From a candidate division FCPU426 bacterium (lineage in GTDB: Bacteria; Oederibacteriota; Muellerivitia; Muellerivitales; Muellerivitaceae): 58,212 bases of DNA. This document shows positions 34,077 to 41,935 of the stretch, piece by piece; within the stretch, counting starts at the first letter, position 1; each line of letters opens with the position of its first letter. The position numbers and the translations under genes are program-made. The notes beneath the pieces were generated by a model, which was not told the DNA's origin, made no database searches, and saw only the letters and a program-made list of their open reading frames with translations. Location: positions 1-58,212 of the forward strand of contig PLZG01000092.1 in the NCBI GenBank assembly GCA_003152075.1, given 5' to 3'.

Positions 34077-35021
34077 TTGGTTAGCCCTCGAATTCTCTTA
34101 ATTTCTAGCACATTGGATTTTAGTACTGATTACATTGCCGTTGGACTAGGTCAATTAGGCGTGCCATTTGTCAGATTGAATCGCGACACTTTGGCCGATT
34201 CCGAAATAAATTTTTTCCCCACAAAAAGGACTTTGGAATACCGATCAAAACAATTACGGTTTAGTATCTCCGATTCCAAGCTTAAAGCTGTTTATTACAG
34301 GGCTCCTACATTTTTAAGAGAACTAGGAAATCAAAATCTTACTCTAAATGAAAAACTAGTCGTTTCACAATGGGCTACATTTTGTCGAGCCCTATCGGTT
34401 TTTGAAAAAGCAAAATGGATTAATTGGCCAGCTGCAACCTATTTAGCAGAGATCAAACCTTATCAACTCTCAATGGCCGAAAAAATCGGTTTCAAAATAC
34501 CCAATACCATAATCACCAATAATCAAACCGCAGCAAAAAAAATAAAATCAAAAACTATTGCGGTAAAGAGCCTTGATACGATTGTAGTTTCTGGTAAAAA
34601 TAAAACTGGATTTTTTTATACAACAGAATTTAAGAAAACCGAACTTTCCAAATTTGCCATGCAAAAAACACCTGTAATCATTCAAAGTTTTTTGAAAGAA
34701 AAAATCGACATCCGCGTTACAGTGGTAGGGAAAAAAATATTTTCTGTCAAAATATTGTGTGACGGTTTCGGTGTCGAAGGTGACTGGCGGTTAAAAAAAG
34801 CCAACCTCAGATATATACCTTTTGATCTTCCCAACGACATAAAAAGAAAATGTTTTGCATTAACGAAACGCTTGGGACTTGTTTTCGGCGCAATAGATTT
34901 TGTTTTAGTGAAAGGTAAATACTATTTCCTGGAAATAAATCCAACCGGTGAGTGGTCATGGTTACTTGACACCGCAAAGCTTCCGATAGATTCTGCCATT
35001 ATTAGAGAATTAACGCTTTAG
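34077..35021 (+). CDS. ATP-grasp ligase, MvdD/graspetide-synthetase-like
   Basis: A 314-residue ATP-grasp enzyme. The N-terminal domain (RILLISSTLDFSTDYIAVGLGQLGVPFVRLNRD) and middle part (KAVYYRAPTF, AVKSL, VIIQSFLKEKIDIRVTVVGKKIF) match the RimK/MvdD group; the Mg-binding end FLEINPTGEWSWL (284-296) is the graspetide-synthetase signature E-x-NP-x-G-x-W-x-WL. Such enzymes form ester or amide macrocycles on a precursor peptide. TTG at 34077 is the only usable start after the peptide gene. No second ligase or acetyltransferase is adjacent, so a single ring type is likely. Confidence 0.85.
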   Translation: MVSPRILLISSTLDFSTDYIAVGLGQLGVPFVRLNRDTLADSEINFFPTKRTLEYRSKQLRFSISDSKLKAVYYRAPTFLRELGNQNLTLNEKLVVSQWATFCRALSVFEKAKWINWPAATYLAEIKPYQLSMAEKIGFKIPNTIITNNQTAAKKIKSKTIAVKSLDTIVVSGKNKTGFFYTTEFKKTELSKFAMQKTPVIIQSFLKEKIDIRVTVVGKKIFSVKILCDGFGVEGDWRLKKANLRYIPFDLPNDIKRKCFALTKRLGLVFGAIDFVLVKGKYYFLEINPTGEWSWLLDTAKLPIDSAIIRELTL

Positions 35022-35030
35022 GGAGTAAAT

Positions 35031-35645
35031 ATGTTATTTCCAAATGATTACTTCAAATCCGAGGACCTACTCATTGGTCAAATAAATGCAAAACTTTCTG
35101 AACCTCCACCCAAAACTCTGCTCAAGCTTGGCTTCCGAAGACTTGAAGAATTAAATAATAAAGAAATAGAGCGAAAAAAAATCATTGAGGAAAAAGCTCG
35201 AACAAATTTATTGGGTTTGAGCGTTGGATTTCCCCTCGTATTTACAGGCGGAAGTTTTATGTTTAAGGTCGCAATAACGGTCAGCGGTTGTTTTAGTTCG
35301 TTTGTTTTAAAGTCACTTCTAGCAAGTGGTATTGCATTCATCCTTTTAGGCGGTTGGTTTTCGTTGCGCGCATTAAGAATACGAATGGTTTATTCCATTT
35401 ACCTTCATGACGAACTAGAGTTTATAAAAATACCAAATAAACGGTTACGCATAAAAAAATATTGCGACGAGCTTTGGCGAAGTATAGAAGTGAACCTAAG
35501 ATATACGATGATCCAATCAAATTATGTAGACGGAAGCTACGTCTATATCAGTATAGGAATAATTTGCCTCGCGTCTTATATTTTTTACGTTTTCTTTGGC
35601 TTAGATGGGACCACTAAACTAGCGATAGCAACTGGTATTAAATAA
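35031..35645 (+). CDS. Membrane protein of ATP-grasp cassette
   Basis: A 204-residue protein with about three membrane segments (LLGLSVGFPLVFTGGSFMF, LLASGIAFILLGGWFSL, YVYISIGIICLASYIFYVFFGL), a charged N-terminal helix (FRRLEELNNKEIERKKIIEEKA) and a cytosolic central loop. GGGAG precedes ATG 35031 at eight bases; the gene is nine bases after the ligase stop. There is no transporter ATPase or protease motif. It could export or sense the modified peptide, or be a pore held in check by it. Family not recognised. Confidence 0.75.
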   Translation: MLFPNDYFKSEDLLIGQINAKLSEPPPKTLLKLGFRRLEELNNKEIERKKIIEEKARTNLLGLSVGFPLVFTGGSFMFKVAITVSGCFSSFVLKSLLASGIAFILLGGWFSLRALRIRMVYSIYLHDELEFIKIPNKRLRIKKYCDELWRSIEVNLRYTMIQSNYVDGSYVYISIGIICLASYIFYVFFGLDGTTKLAIATGIK

Positions 35646-35749
35646 AAAAACTCAATCGGTCTCACAAGGGAAAGCGTAAGATTATTAATTTTGGATAAGA
35701 ACTTATAAAAGTGTACTTCCAAACTTGTTCGCCACGAGGGGATTAGTAA

Positions 35750-36349
35750 ATGACTGAAATTATTGTAAGCAAGATAAAACGTATCTATTCCGCCGTTGGT
35801 GAAATGAATGAAAAAGATTTAAATACATTGACTCCTATACCCGTAAAGGAAGGGGATTTTAAAGGAGTTAAATTTAACGTCAGAAATGACTTAACCGATG
35901 AGCAGTTAACTAATTATTGCTATTCGGCCATACATAACGTTTCTAATTTAAAAGACAACATAACTAAGTGGGCAAAAAATAATGGCAAGGATTCTCAAAA
36001 AATTCTTGATGAGTTTAATAAATCACAGGAATTAAAAGTTTTATCAGATTTGTCGAATCAGGATAAACATGGCGGTGATGATCGAGATGGTGGCTTTTCT
36101 AAGTTATATCCAAAGTTAAATAATGTTAGGCGATTATTACAAATATCATCTACAGACCCTAACACACCAGCCCAAATAGGACCTTTGCTCGATGGAAAAA
36201 TTAATATCGTTGGAAACAATACCAAACTTGTTATTACTGGAGATATTTTCGACTCAAACGGACAGTTGGTTGGTGATTTAAATGATTATTTGGGAAAGGC
36301 TTTAGTTATTTGGGAAAGTATTCTTAAGAGTTATGGATTAAAATTTTAA
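35750..36349 (+). CDS. Hypothetical protein of accessory region
   Basis: A 199-residue soluble protein with a mainly helical N-terminal two thirds and a beta-rich end (GKINIVGNNTKLVITGDIFDSNG). The segment LSDLSNQDKHGGDDRD contains an N-x-x-KH arrangement that recurs in uncharacterised proteins of host-interaction or HEPN-like helical folds, but the R-x4-6-H RNase motif is not clear. ATG 35750 has no strong site. Alone between the ATP-grasp cassette and a DUF4236-like gene. Function unknown. Confidence 0.6.
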   Translation: MTEIIVSKIKRIYSAVGEMNEKDLNTLTPIPVKEGDFKGVKFNVRNDLTDEQLTNYCYSAIHNVSNLKDNITKWAKNNGKDSQKILDEFNKSQELKVLSDLSNQDKHGGDDRDGGFSKLYPKLNNVRRLLQISSTDPNTPAQIGPLLDGKINIVGNNTKLVITGDIFDSNGQLVGDLNDYLGKALVIWESILKSYGLKF

Positions 36350-36432
36350 AGACTGTTCTCGATTTCAGTATCCAACTATTCGATTTGAAGAATACTCAGA
36401 GTTCTGAGCTTTCCACTACGGGGAGTAATAAA

Positions 36433-36741
36433 GTGAGTTTTCGATTTCGCATAGGCCCCTTTACATTCGGTAGCACGGGCGTTCGCTTGAGCTTATGGGG
36501 TCGTGGAATGGGGGCTTCAATCCCGTTGTCGGGGAAAGGTCGCTCTTTTGGCAAGGTGCGCGTGGGACCGATTACCAAGTATTTCTCTGGCAAGCGTTCG
36601 ACTGAAGCATGGGAAGACGATCCAGCCACTGAACGGCAGAAGAATTTTGCGAACGATTTGAACATCAAATACCCGAAAAACGTAACCAAGGGTGAGCTAT
36701 CCGATATGATTTCAAAGGCAAGGGGTAAGAAGCCAAATTGA
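36433..36741 (+). CDS. DUF4236-like small protein
   Basis: A 102-residue protein starting GTG at 36433, seven bases after GGGAG. The N-terminal half SFRFRIGPFTFGSTGVRLSLWGRGMGAS resembles DUF4236 (FRFRKSxxxGPGxRLNxSxxG). The C-terminal part ATERQKNFANDLNIKYPKNVTKGELSDMISKARG resembles the short helical module that recognises or accompanies nucleic-acid proteins (Q-x-x-x-A-x-x-L). Upstream in-frame start at 36385 lacks a site. Palindrome copy 10 begins 34 bp after the stop. Confidence 0.65.
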   Translation: MSFRFRIGPFTFGSTGVRLSLWGRGMGASIPLSGKGRSFGKVRVGPITKYFSGKRSTEAWEDDPATERQKNFANDLNIKYPKNVTKGELSDMISKARGKKPN

Positions 36742-36775
36742 TTCCGGTCAAGTCAACTGCTATTGAGTTCTAAAC

Positions 36776-36805
36776 TTGTCCACCACGTGGACCCGAATTG
36801 GACGA
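36776..36805 (+). repeat. Palindromic intergenic repeat, copy 10 (in mobile region)
   Basis: TTGTCCACCACGTG, GA, CCCGAATTGGACGA. Degenerate arms, but same position after a stop codon and same orientation as the chromosomal copies. Confidence 0.6.
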
Positions 36806-36867
36806 TCATTTTAGCAAGCAGGTCTTTTAAAATTCTTTTCCAATATATAATTAGACAGGGCAATTAA

Positions 36868-38124
36868 ATGCGTCACTTATTTGATCAATATGAGCAGCCC
36901 GAAAACAGGCTGACACATGCCCTAGTTATGGGTTTATCTCAAGACAATAAACTTTTAAAAGCCTTTGTGCTGTATTTTCTGGGACGGAAAATACCTAAAC
37001 GAGAACGATTGGTAATCGTAGAACAGACAGTTCCTGGAAAAGCAGAACCTACGGAAGAGCAAGCAGAAAAGAAGGGCCTTCCGGACGCATTTATATATAG
37101 CGAGAAATCCGGGTGGGCTTTAATCATAGAAAGCAAAATAGAAGCGGCACTTACAATAGATCAACTTGAACGGCATTTAAAAACGGCCAGGAAACACAAC
37201 TTCACTAACGCTCGAGTGCTTGTCCTGGCAACAGAAAATAAACTCAAAAACATTCCTAAGAAATACAAGGCAGCTTCTTGGCCTACAATTTATACCTGGC
37301 TTTCAAAACATCGTAAGAAATCACAATGGGCTCGTCTCATAACCGAGTACATTGAAATCTTGGAGGCGAAAATGGCGCAAAAAGAACAGTTGAAAAGTGG
37401 AACTTTAACAAAGTTTTCTGGTGTTCCTTTCAAAAACGAGAATCCATATACCTATATTCAAGCCAAACGAATACTGGAACTCATCATGGATGAACTAAAG
37501 AAAAGGAAGGGTATTAAAAATCTAGGTGTGGACTCTAATCATCCTGGACGCCCAGCTATAAAAAGCGGCAAAGATAATTCCGTCTGGGATTTTATGAAAC
37601 TTAGGTCATCTTCTATTAATGACGCTTTTACAAGACATCCTCATTTGACTGTTGTCATTAATGCTGAAACGGTTCAAGTTTTGGTCACTATGCCCAATAG
37701 GGTAAAAAACAAAATTAGGATAAGCGTTTTTGGAAAAGACATTGAACCTTTCGCATCTTTAATTGAAAAAATCGCCAAGAATATGAAGTCCGTTACCAGG
37801 ATGGAGCCCACTGCAATGCCTTACTTACAAGTGCTCCAAAGACATTATAAAAGCCAAAGTAGCACTCCAATTGTAGATGCAATTTTGCGGTATGACATTC
37901 GAACTGTATTGAAGAAGCAAGAGTCGAAACAACCAAAAATCCAACCACAATGGATTCAAACCACCTATGACGTAATGACGCATAAAAAATCAAACATACA
38001 ATTCGAATTTGGGGTCATTTTCCCTTATCAGGATTCAAAAATATTGTCGAAGCCAAAGGCTATTGATGCATTTGAAAAGGCGTTTGTGGCTATAAAACCG
38101 TTTTTGGAGATGGCTATCAAATAA
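36868..38124 (+). CDS. PD-(D/E)XK nuclease-like protein
   Basis: A 418-residue protein. Residues about 65-100 hold GLPDAFIYSEKSGWALIIESKIEAALTIDQLERH, with the Asp, the E-x-K pair and the downstream Gln typical of PD-(D/E)XK superfamily nucleases (PDDEXK_4 type). The C-terminal 230 residues have no motif I know (KRILELIMDELKKRKGIKNLGVDSN onwards). AGGG precedes ATG 36868. In this setting, next to other accessory genes, it could be a DNA-cleaving defence protein. It has no methylase partner. Confidence 0.8.
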   Translation: MRHLFDQYEQPENRLTHALVMGLSQDNKLLKAFVLYFLGRKIPKRERLVIVEQTVPGKAEPTEEQAEKKGLPDAFIYSEKSGWALIIESKIEAALTIDQLERHLKTARKHNFTNARVLVLATENKLKNIPKKYKAASWPTIYTWLSKHRKKSQWARLITEYIEILEAKMAQKEQLKSGTLTKFSGVPFKNENPYTYIQAKRILELIMDELKKRKGIKNLGVDSNHPGRPAIKSGKDNSVWDFMKLRSSSINDAFTRHPHLTVVINAETVQVLVTMPNRVKNKIRISVFGKDIEPFASLIEKIAKNMKSVTRMEPTAMPYLQVLQRHYKSQSSTPIVDAILRYDIRTVLKKQESKQPKIQPQWIQTTYDVMTHKKSNIQFEFGVIFPYQDSKILSKPKAIDAFEKAFVAIKPFLEMAIK

Positions 38125-38753
38125 GATGAGTTGTCGTATTGGCGAGAAAAAAATTGTCACAATAGGGCGATATCTCATAAGGGTCTCGAATGCTTGGAGC
38201 TATTCAAATTGAAAAACGATCTGTTGCCCTTTTTAAATAGTATAAAAGAACTTTTTCACACTGAAATGGATCGGCAGACTTCCGCCTGTTTATATGGGTC
38301 TGCGGCCACAGACAATTGGGTCGCAGCAAGAAGCGATTTAGACCTATTTGCACTTGTTCCCGAGGAAAAAATAGAGCTTTTTGGGGAAAAGATAAAAATA
38401 TGGAAATCGATACCGACTAATCCAGGCCTGGATGGGTTTGTTCTTTATTCGTCGGGCAACGTTCCTATGGTTAGAGAATTTAAAAAATTCGAGAAAGCGA
38501 TTCGGCTTACGGCGAATTTCATCCCGTTTATTGATCTATGGAACGTTAAGAATCAATCCGTACATCTTTTTGGTCAAGATATGAAAACATTCGTTCGGGA
38601 GATCAATCGAGAAGAACTAAAAGACTGGGCGATCAAGGATATAGAGAATCACTGGATTCCGATTATGAGCTATGGAGTTTCGCTTTGTGACCTTACCCCC
38701 GAAAACTGATCCAAAAATATGTTAGCTTTGGAAATCAGATTCGGGAGGAAAAA

Positions 38754-39023
38754 ATGGCGAAGAAACGGTTTTTGTCCGAGCAGATAGTGGCTATTCTCCG
38801 CGAGGCGGAGAAGGCTCCCTCCGTTGAAGAAGTCCTTCGAAAACACGGTATTTCCGAGCAAACCTACTACCGCTGGAAACGCATGTACGGAAACCTTGGA
38901 ATTTCCGAGGTCCAGCGGATCAAGCAGCTGGAAGAGGAGAACCGGAAACTCAAACAATTGGCCGGGGATCAAGCTCTAGCGATCCAAGTCCTCCAAGAAC
39001 ACATAAAAAAAAAGGGGTACTGA
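38754..39023 (+). CDS. IS3-family transposase OrfA
   Basis: An 89-residue protein with the transposase HTH (KRFLSEQIVAILREAEKAPSVEEVLRKHGISEQTYYRWKRMYG) and a leucine-zipper-like coiled coil (IKQLEEENRKLKQLAGDQAL). GGGAGG precedes ATG 38754. The 3' end contains the heptamer A-AAA-AAG (39008-39014), where minus-one frameshifting would join OrfA to OrfB to give the active transposase. OrfA alone binds the ends and regulates. Confidence 0.92.
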   Translation: MAKKRFLSEQIVAILREAEKAPSVEEVLRKHGISEQTYYRWKRMYGNLGISEVQRIKQLEEENRKLKQLAGDQALAIQVLQEHIKKKGY

Positions 39024-39040
39024 CCGAGGAACAAAAAGGC

Positions 39041-39850
39041 ATGGTGGAAGCCTTGAAGGCACAAGAAGTGCCAGAAAGACGAGCCTGCAAGGTTTTGGGT
39101 GTGAGCCGGTCTAGCTTTCGGTACGAGGTTAGGCCGGAAGACCCGTTGAACCAGGTGATCCGGGAAGAAATGGTCAAGCTGGCGCAAAGGAATCGACGGT
39201 TCGGAAGCCCACGGATGTTGTGGATGTTGGAACGCCAGGGATTCGACGTGAATCACAAGAAGGTGGAGAGGTTGTACAACGAAGCAGGGCTTCAATTGCC
39301 GCGCAGGAGGCCCAGGAAGAAGCGAGTTCAAAGGGAGTGGAAAAGGCCACATCCAGCCTTGGGCTCCAACGAGGTTTGGACGATGGATTTCGTGCATGAC
39401 CTGACGTGGTTCGGCGGGAAGGTGAAGTTCCTGACGGTGCTGGACGAAGGATGCCGGGAATGCTTGGAGATCCGGGCGGAGAAGCGGCTGAGGAGCCGCG
39501 ACGTGTTAGAAACTTTGGATGAGTTGATGACGGAGCATGGGGCACCAAAATACATGCGGGTGGACAACGGACCGGAGTTCGTGGCCTGGGAGCTTAGGAA
39601 CTGGCTTGAAGAGAAGGGTGTTCAAGTGCTATACATCGAACCGGGGAGCCCTTGGCAGAACGGGTTCATCGAAAGTTTCAACGGAAAGTTCAGGGACGAG
39701 TGCCTGAATCAGGAAATTTTCCTGTCGAAAGCGGAGGCTCAGGTGGTCGTGGATTGGTGGAGGCAGGTGTATAACTGGCAGAGGCCGCACAGCAGTCTGG
39801 GTGGCAAGACGCCGATGGAAGCAAAGATGGAAAAGTTGGGCCTTAACTAA
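39041..39850 (+). CDS. IS3-family transposase OrfB (DDE integrase)
   Basis: A 269-residue protein, with a HTH_21 segment (FGSPRMLWMLERQGFDVNHKKVERLY) and an rve integrase core: first Asp in WTMDFVHD, second in MRVDNGPEFV, Glu in NGFIESFNGKFRDECLN. The frame is open upstream to the slip site at 39008-39014, so the real product is probably OrfAB made by minus-one frameshift rather than initiation at 39041. No frame disruption is seen; the element may be active. Confidence 0.92.
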   Translation: MVEALKAQEVPERRACKVLGVSRSSFRYEVRPEDPLNQVIREEMVKLAQRNRRFGSPRMLWMLERQGFDVNHKKVERLYNEAGLQLPRRRPRKKRVQREWKRPHPALGSNEVWTMDFVHDLTWFGGKVKFLTVLDEGCRECLEIRAEKRLRSRDVLETLDELMTEHGAPKYMRVDNGPEFVAWELRNWLEEKGVQVLYIEPGSPWQNGFIESFNGKFRDECLNQEIFLSKAEAQVVVDWWRQVYNWQRPHSSLGGKTPMEAKMEKLGLN

Positions 39851-40197
39851 CTTAAATTTGGATCGAATATTGGGGGAAGGTCACATCGTCTGAAACTAAA
39901 GTTTCACTATCCACCCTTATCATTACGGCCAGCGGAGTAGCTCGAGCGCTCATGCTCGCAAGGGGAAATATTTGTAATTCCAAGCGCGAGTCATTGCAGT
40001 GGCTTTCGGGCGAGTGCGGCGAAATTAAGGAGATGATTAGTCTGCTTATAGAAGACTTTGAGAATTCAGATGATTTAGCCGTAAATTTCACCCTTCGGCA
40101 GACTGCTTCTTTAGGAAGGTCTTATTTACGTCTACTTCAAGAGGTAAAGCCCTAACCAACTCGCGGTGTATTTTTTTAGATGGGGAGGTTTTCGAAT

Positions 40198-41256
40198 ATG
40201 GGAAATTGTTTATTTACGGATGAAGAAGCACGTATAGTTATGTTTCCAATGAATGGAAAAATGAATGGGAATTTATTATATAAATCGGAAATTTGTGGAT
40301 ATTACGGAATTTCTGAATCTTTAGAAAGATTTTTAAAAGCAAAGCCATTAACTGATCAAATGAAGGCGAAGTGTGCCTACCAGTGTCTGAAATTGATGAA
40401 AAGCAATCCCGAAAAAGCGTCATTCTGGGTAAATAAAGAAAACGAAAATTCAATGTTTCAAATTCTAAAAGAAGAGAACTTGGATTCAAATTGGCTTATT
40501 TATGTTTTCGAAGACGTAATCAATGAATCTGTAGATCATGCAGAAAAACCAAATGATTTATTACAAATCTTAGCCCAAAAGTTGAATCTCAAAGGGGCCT
40601 TTGATGAAGTTTCGATATCTAAAAAAGATATGCTAATGGCCAGAATTGATAATGTGGCTGAATTGTTTAGAGTCGTTGATTATTTGGAAAATAAAAATTA
40701 TTTAAAGGTTCAATATCCTCTTGGGGATGGTGGTGCCGAACATAAAATGCACACAATTTTTAATTTAAAACTTAGATTTAATATTCAAGGCTGGGAAGAG
40801 ATTAAAAGAAGGTCTGCTTTCCAAAACACAAACAAAGTTTTGATTGCCATCCAATTTATTTGGCCCGATGAACAGGAGTTGCGGCAAGAGGTTCTTTTAG
40901 CGATAAAAGAAGCGTGCAAAAGTAATGGATATGAAGCTGACGTAGTGAATCAGGATCATACTGGGAACGTTAGCGATCAAATTATTTCCGACATTAAGAA
41001 GTCGAGGTTCGTTGTCGCGGAATTAACTTACAATAACCGTGGTGTTTATTTTGAAGCCGGGTTCTCTCGTGGGTTAGGTTTGCCTGTTTTTCATTTAGTT
41101 CGTAACGGCCATATTGATGGCGAGGATAAAGAGGGAAAGAAAGTTCATTTTGACATTCAACAACTAATGTATAGAAAGTGGACTAACCCGGAAGAATTAA
41201 AGAATGGATTGAAATCTTGGATTGCTGCAACAGTTGGACCATACGAAGTAAAGTAA
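40198..41256 (+). CDS. Protein with C-terminal nucleoside deoxyribosyltransferase-like domain
   Basis: A 352-residue protein. The C-terminal 145 residues (VLIAIQFIWPDEQELRQEVLLAIKEACKSNGYEADVVNQDHTG...SRFVVAELTYNNRGVYFEAGFSRGLGLPVFHLVR) have the Rossmann-like fold and Tyr-x-Glu-x-Gly signature of nucleoside 2-deoxyribosyltransferase/TIR-like NAD or nucleotide hydrolases. The N-terminal 200 residues are an unassigned helical sensor-like region. GGGGAGG lies ten bases before ATG 40198, which I prefer to ATG 40180. It follows the split nucleotidyltransferase and may be an accessory defence effector; that is inference. Confidence 0.75.
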   Translation: MGNCLFTDEEARIVMFPMNGKMNGNLLYKSEICGYYGISESLERFLKAKPLTDQMKAKCAYQCLKLMKSNPEKASFWVNKENENSMFQILKEENLDSNWLIYVFEDVINESVDHAEKPNDLLQILAQKLNLKGAFDEVSISKKDMLMARIDNVAELFRVVDYLENKNYLKVQYPLGDGGAEHKMHTIFNLKLRFNIQGWEEIKRRSAFQNTNKVLIAIQFIWPDEQELRQEVLLAIKEACKSNGYEADVVNQDHTGNVSDQIISDIKKSRFVVAELTYNNRGVYFEAGFSRGLGLPVFHLVRNGHIDGEDKEGKKVHFDIQQLMYRKWTNPEELKNGLKSWIAATVGPYEVK

Positions 41257-41277
41257 GTTGGGATCATGGAACGCAAC

Positions 41278-41307
41278 CTGTCCACGACGGGGAGCCAAAT
41301 TGGACAA
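41278..41307 (+). repeat. Palindromic intergenic repeat, copy 11 (in mobile region)
   Basis: CTGTCCACGACGGG, GA, GCCAAATTGGACAA, 21 bp after the deoxyribosyltransferase-like gene. The left arm is consensus; the right arm has diverged. Confidence 0.7.
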
Positions 41308-41392
41308 GAAATAAGTATCCGTTAAGCCGTTCGATTTAGGGGGTAGAAAGTATGGTGTGCAAAAGGAATGATTGTTAAATAGTCCGGAAAGG

Positions 41393-41421
41393 TTGACATT
41401 CCATGCTATGGTAAGTAATTA
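41393..41421 (+). promoter_or_regulatory. Promoter with embedded palindrome before metal cluster
   Basis: TTGACA (41393-41398), 17-bp spacer, TAATTA (41416-41421). The spacer contains CCAT-GCT-ATGG (41401-41411) with flanking TT/AA symmetry. It leads the small His/Cys membrane protein gene and perhaps the transporter genes. A Fur/Zur- or MerR-type regulator is a reasonable guess. Confidence 0.5.
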
Positions 41422-41454
41422 TACCGACAGCTTTTCAAGTAATTAGGAGTCGCA

Positions 41455-41745
41455 ATGCGTTCCCAGAAGTGGATTAAACCTTTAGCATTGTCACTCATGG
41501 TGATTTTCACCATGGCGGTTACTGCTGAAGGCTTTATTCATCACCACCATGCAAAGACTGAGGATCAGGACTGTAGCTACTGTAGTTTTCACAAAGCGAC
41601 TTCCCAATCCGATATTTCGGTTTCTCCCCTTCATTTAGTTCCTCTTTTTTCCGTTTTCTTTGCGGTTTTAATTTCTCAACAATCGGTTCATACAATCCTG
41701 TTTTCTTCCAATTCAGGCAGATCTCCTCCAGCCGTCCTTTCTTAA
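41455..41745 (+). CDS. Small His/Cys-containing membrane protein, first copy
   Basis: A 96-residue protein: N-terminal signal/TM helix (LALSLMVIFTMAVTAEG), a metal-binding loop FIHHHHAKTEDQDCSYCSFHK with four His and a CxxC, and a second hydrophobic stretch (LVPLFSVFFAVLISQQSV). It has the same design as the protein at 46443 (GFxHHHxH...DxxCxYCxxH and a SPP near the end) and resembles the small DUF2946-type proteins that accompany metal uptake or efflux genes. ATG 41455 follows AGGAG. It begins the metal cluster behind a palindromic promoter; probable role is periplasmic metal binding. Confidence 0.8.
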   Translation: MRSQKWIKPLALSLMVIFTMAVTAEGFIHHHHAKTEDQDCSYCSFHKATSQSDISVSPLHLVPLFSVFFAVLISQQSVHTILFSSNSGRSPPAVLS

Positions 41746-41771
41746 AATAAGCGGGAAAACAGACCAGGGCA

Positions 41772-41800
41772 TGAGTGCGTTTTAAGCACTCAGTTCTTTA
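41772..41800 (+). terminator. Hairpin between first small metal protein and ABC genes
   Basis: TGAGTGC (41772-41778) and GCACTCA (41786-41792) form a perfect seven-pair stem with loop GTTTTAA, followed by a weak T-rich stretch. May attenuate transcription into the ABC genes. Confidence 0.45.
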
Positions 41801-41935
41801 GTTACACAAATACCCGATTCAATCATTTCCCAAAGTTCCAAATCTCTGATCTTAATTTTCCCTCTTAAACGGACAGCCGTTTATTTCCCTATTTTTATTT
41901 TTAAATTTAAACCGTTTTAAGAACGTGAGGAAAAA

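Larger units (their letters stand above)
38686..39885 (+). mobile_element. IS3-family (IS407-group-like) insertion sequence
   Basis: A 1200-bp element with terminal inverted repeats of about 26 bp: left TGTGACCTTACCCCC... (38686-38712) and right, read inward, TGTGACCTTCCCCC... (39885-39860), both ending near GATCC. It carries orfA and orfB with a slippery A-AAA-AAG at 39008-39014. The flanking bases do not show a clear target duplication, so the ends may have been altered or the copy moved with a neighbouring deletion. Confidence 0.9.
38131..40155 (+). pseudogene. Nucleotidyltransferase gene split by IS3-family element
   Basis: Two parts of one reading frame: an N-terminal half 38131-38685 and a C-terminal half 39886-40155, separated by a 1200-bp insertion that preserves frame. 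The N half has the nucleotidyltransferase motif CLYGSAATDNWVAARSDLDLFALV (GS plus DxD), and the C half (VARALMLARGNICNSKRESLQWL) resembles the C-terminal domain of AadA-like enzymes (LxxGxIxSKxEAxxW). Start is uncertain: TTG 38131 or TTG 38209. The intact enzyme would be of the aminoglycoside-adenylyltransferase-like class, but substrate is unknown. It is almost certainly inactive now. Confidence 0.75.

Noticed and set aside
35725-35741. TTGTTCGCCACGAGGGG as a twelfth palindrome copy
   Set aside because: Only a left-arm-like half; right arm not recognisable.
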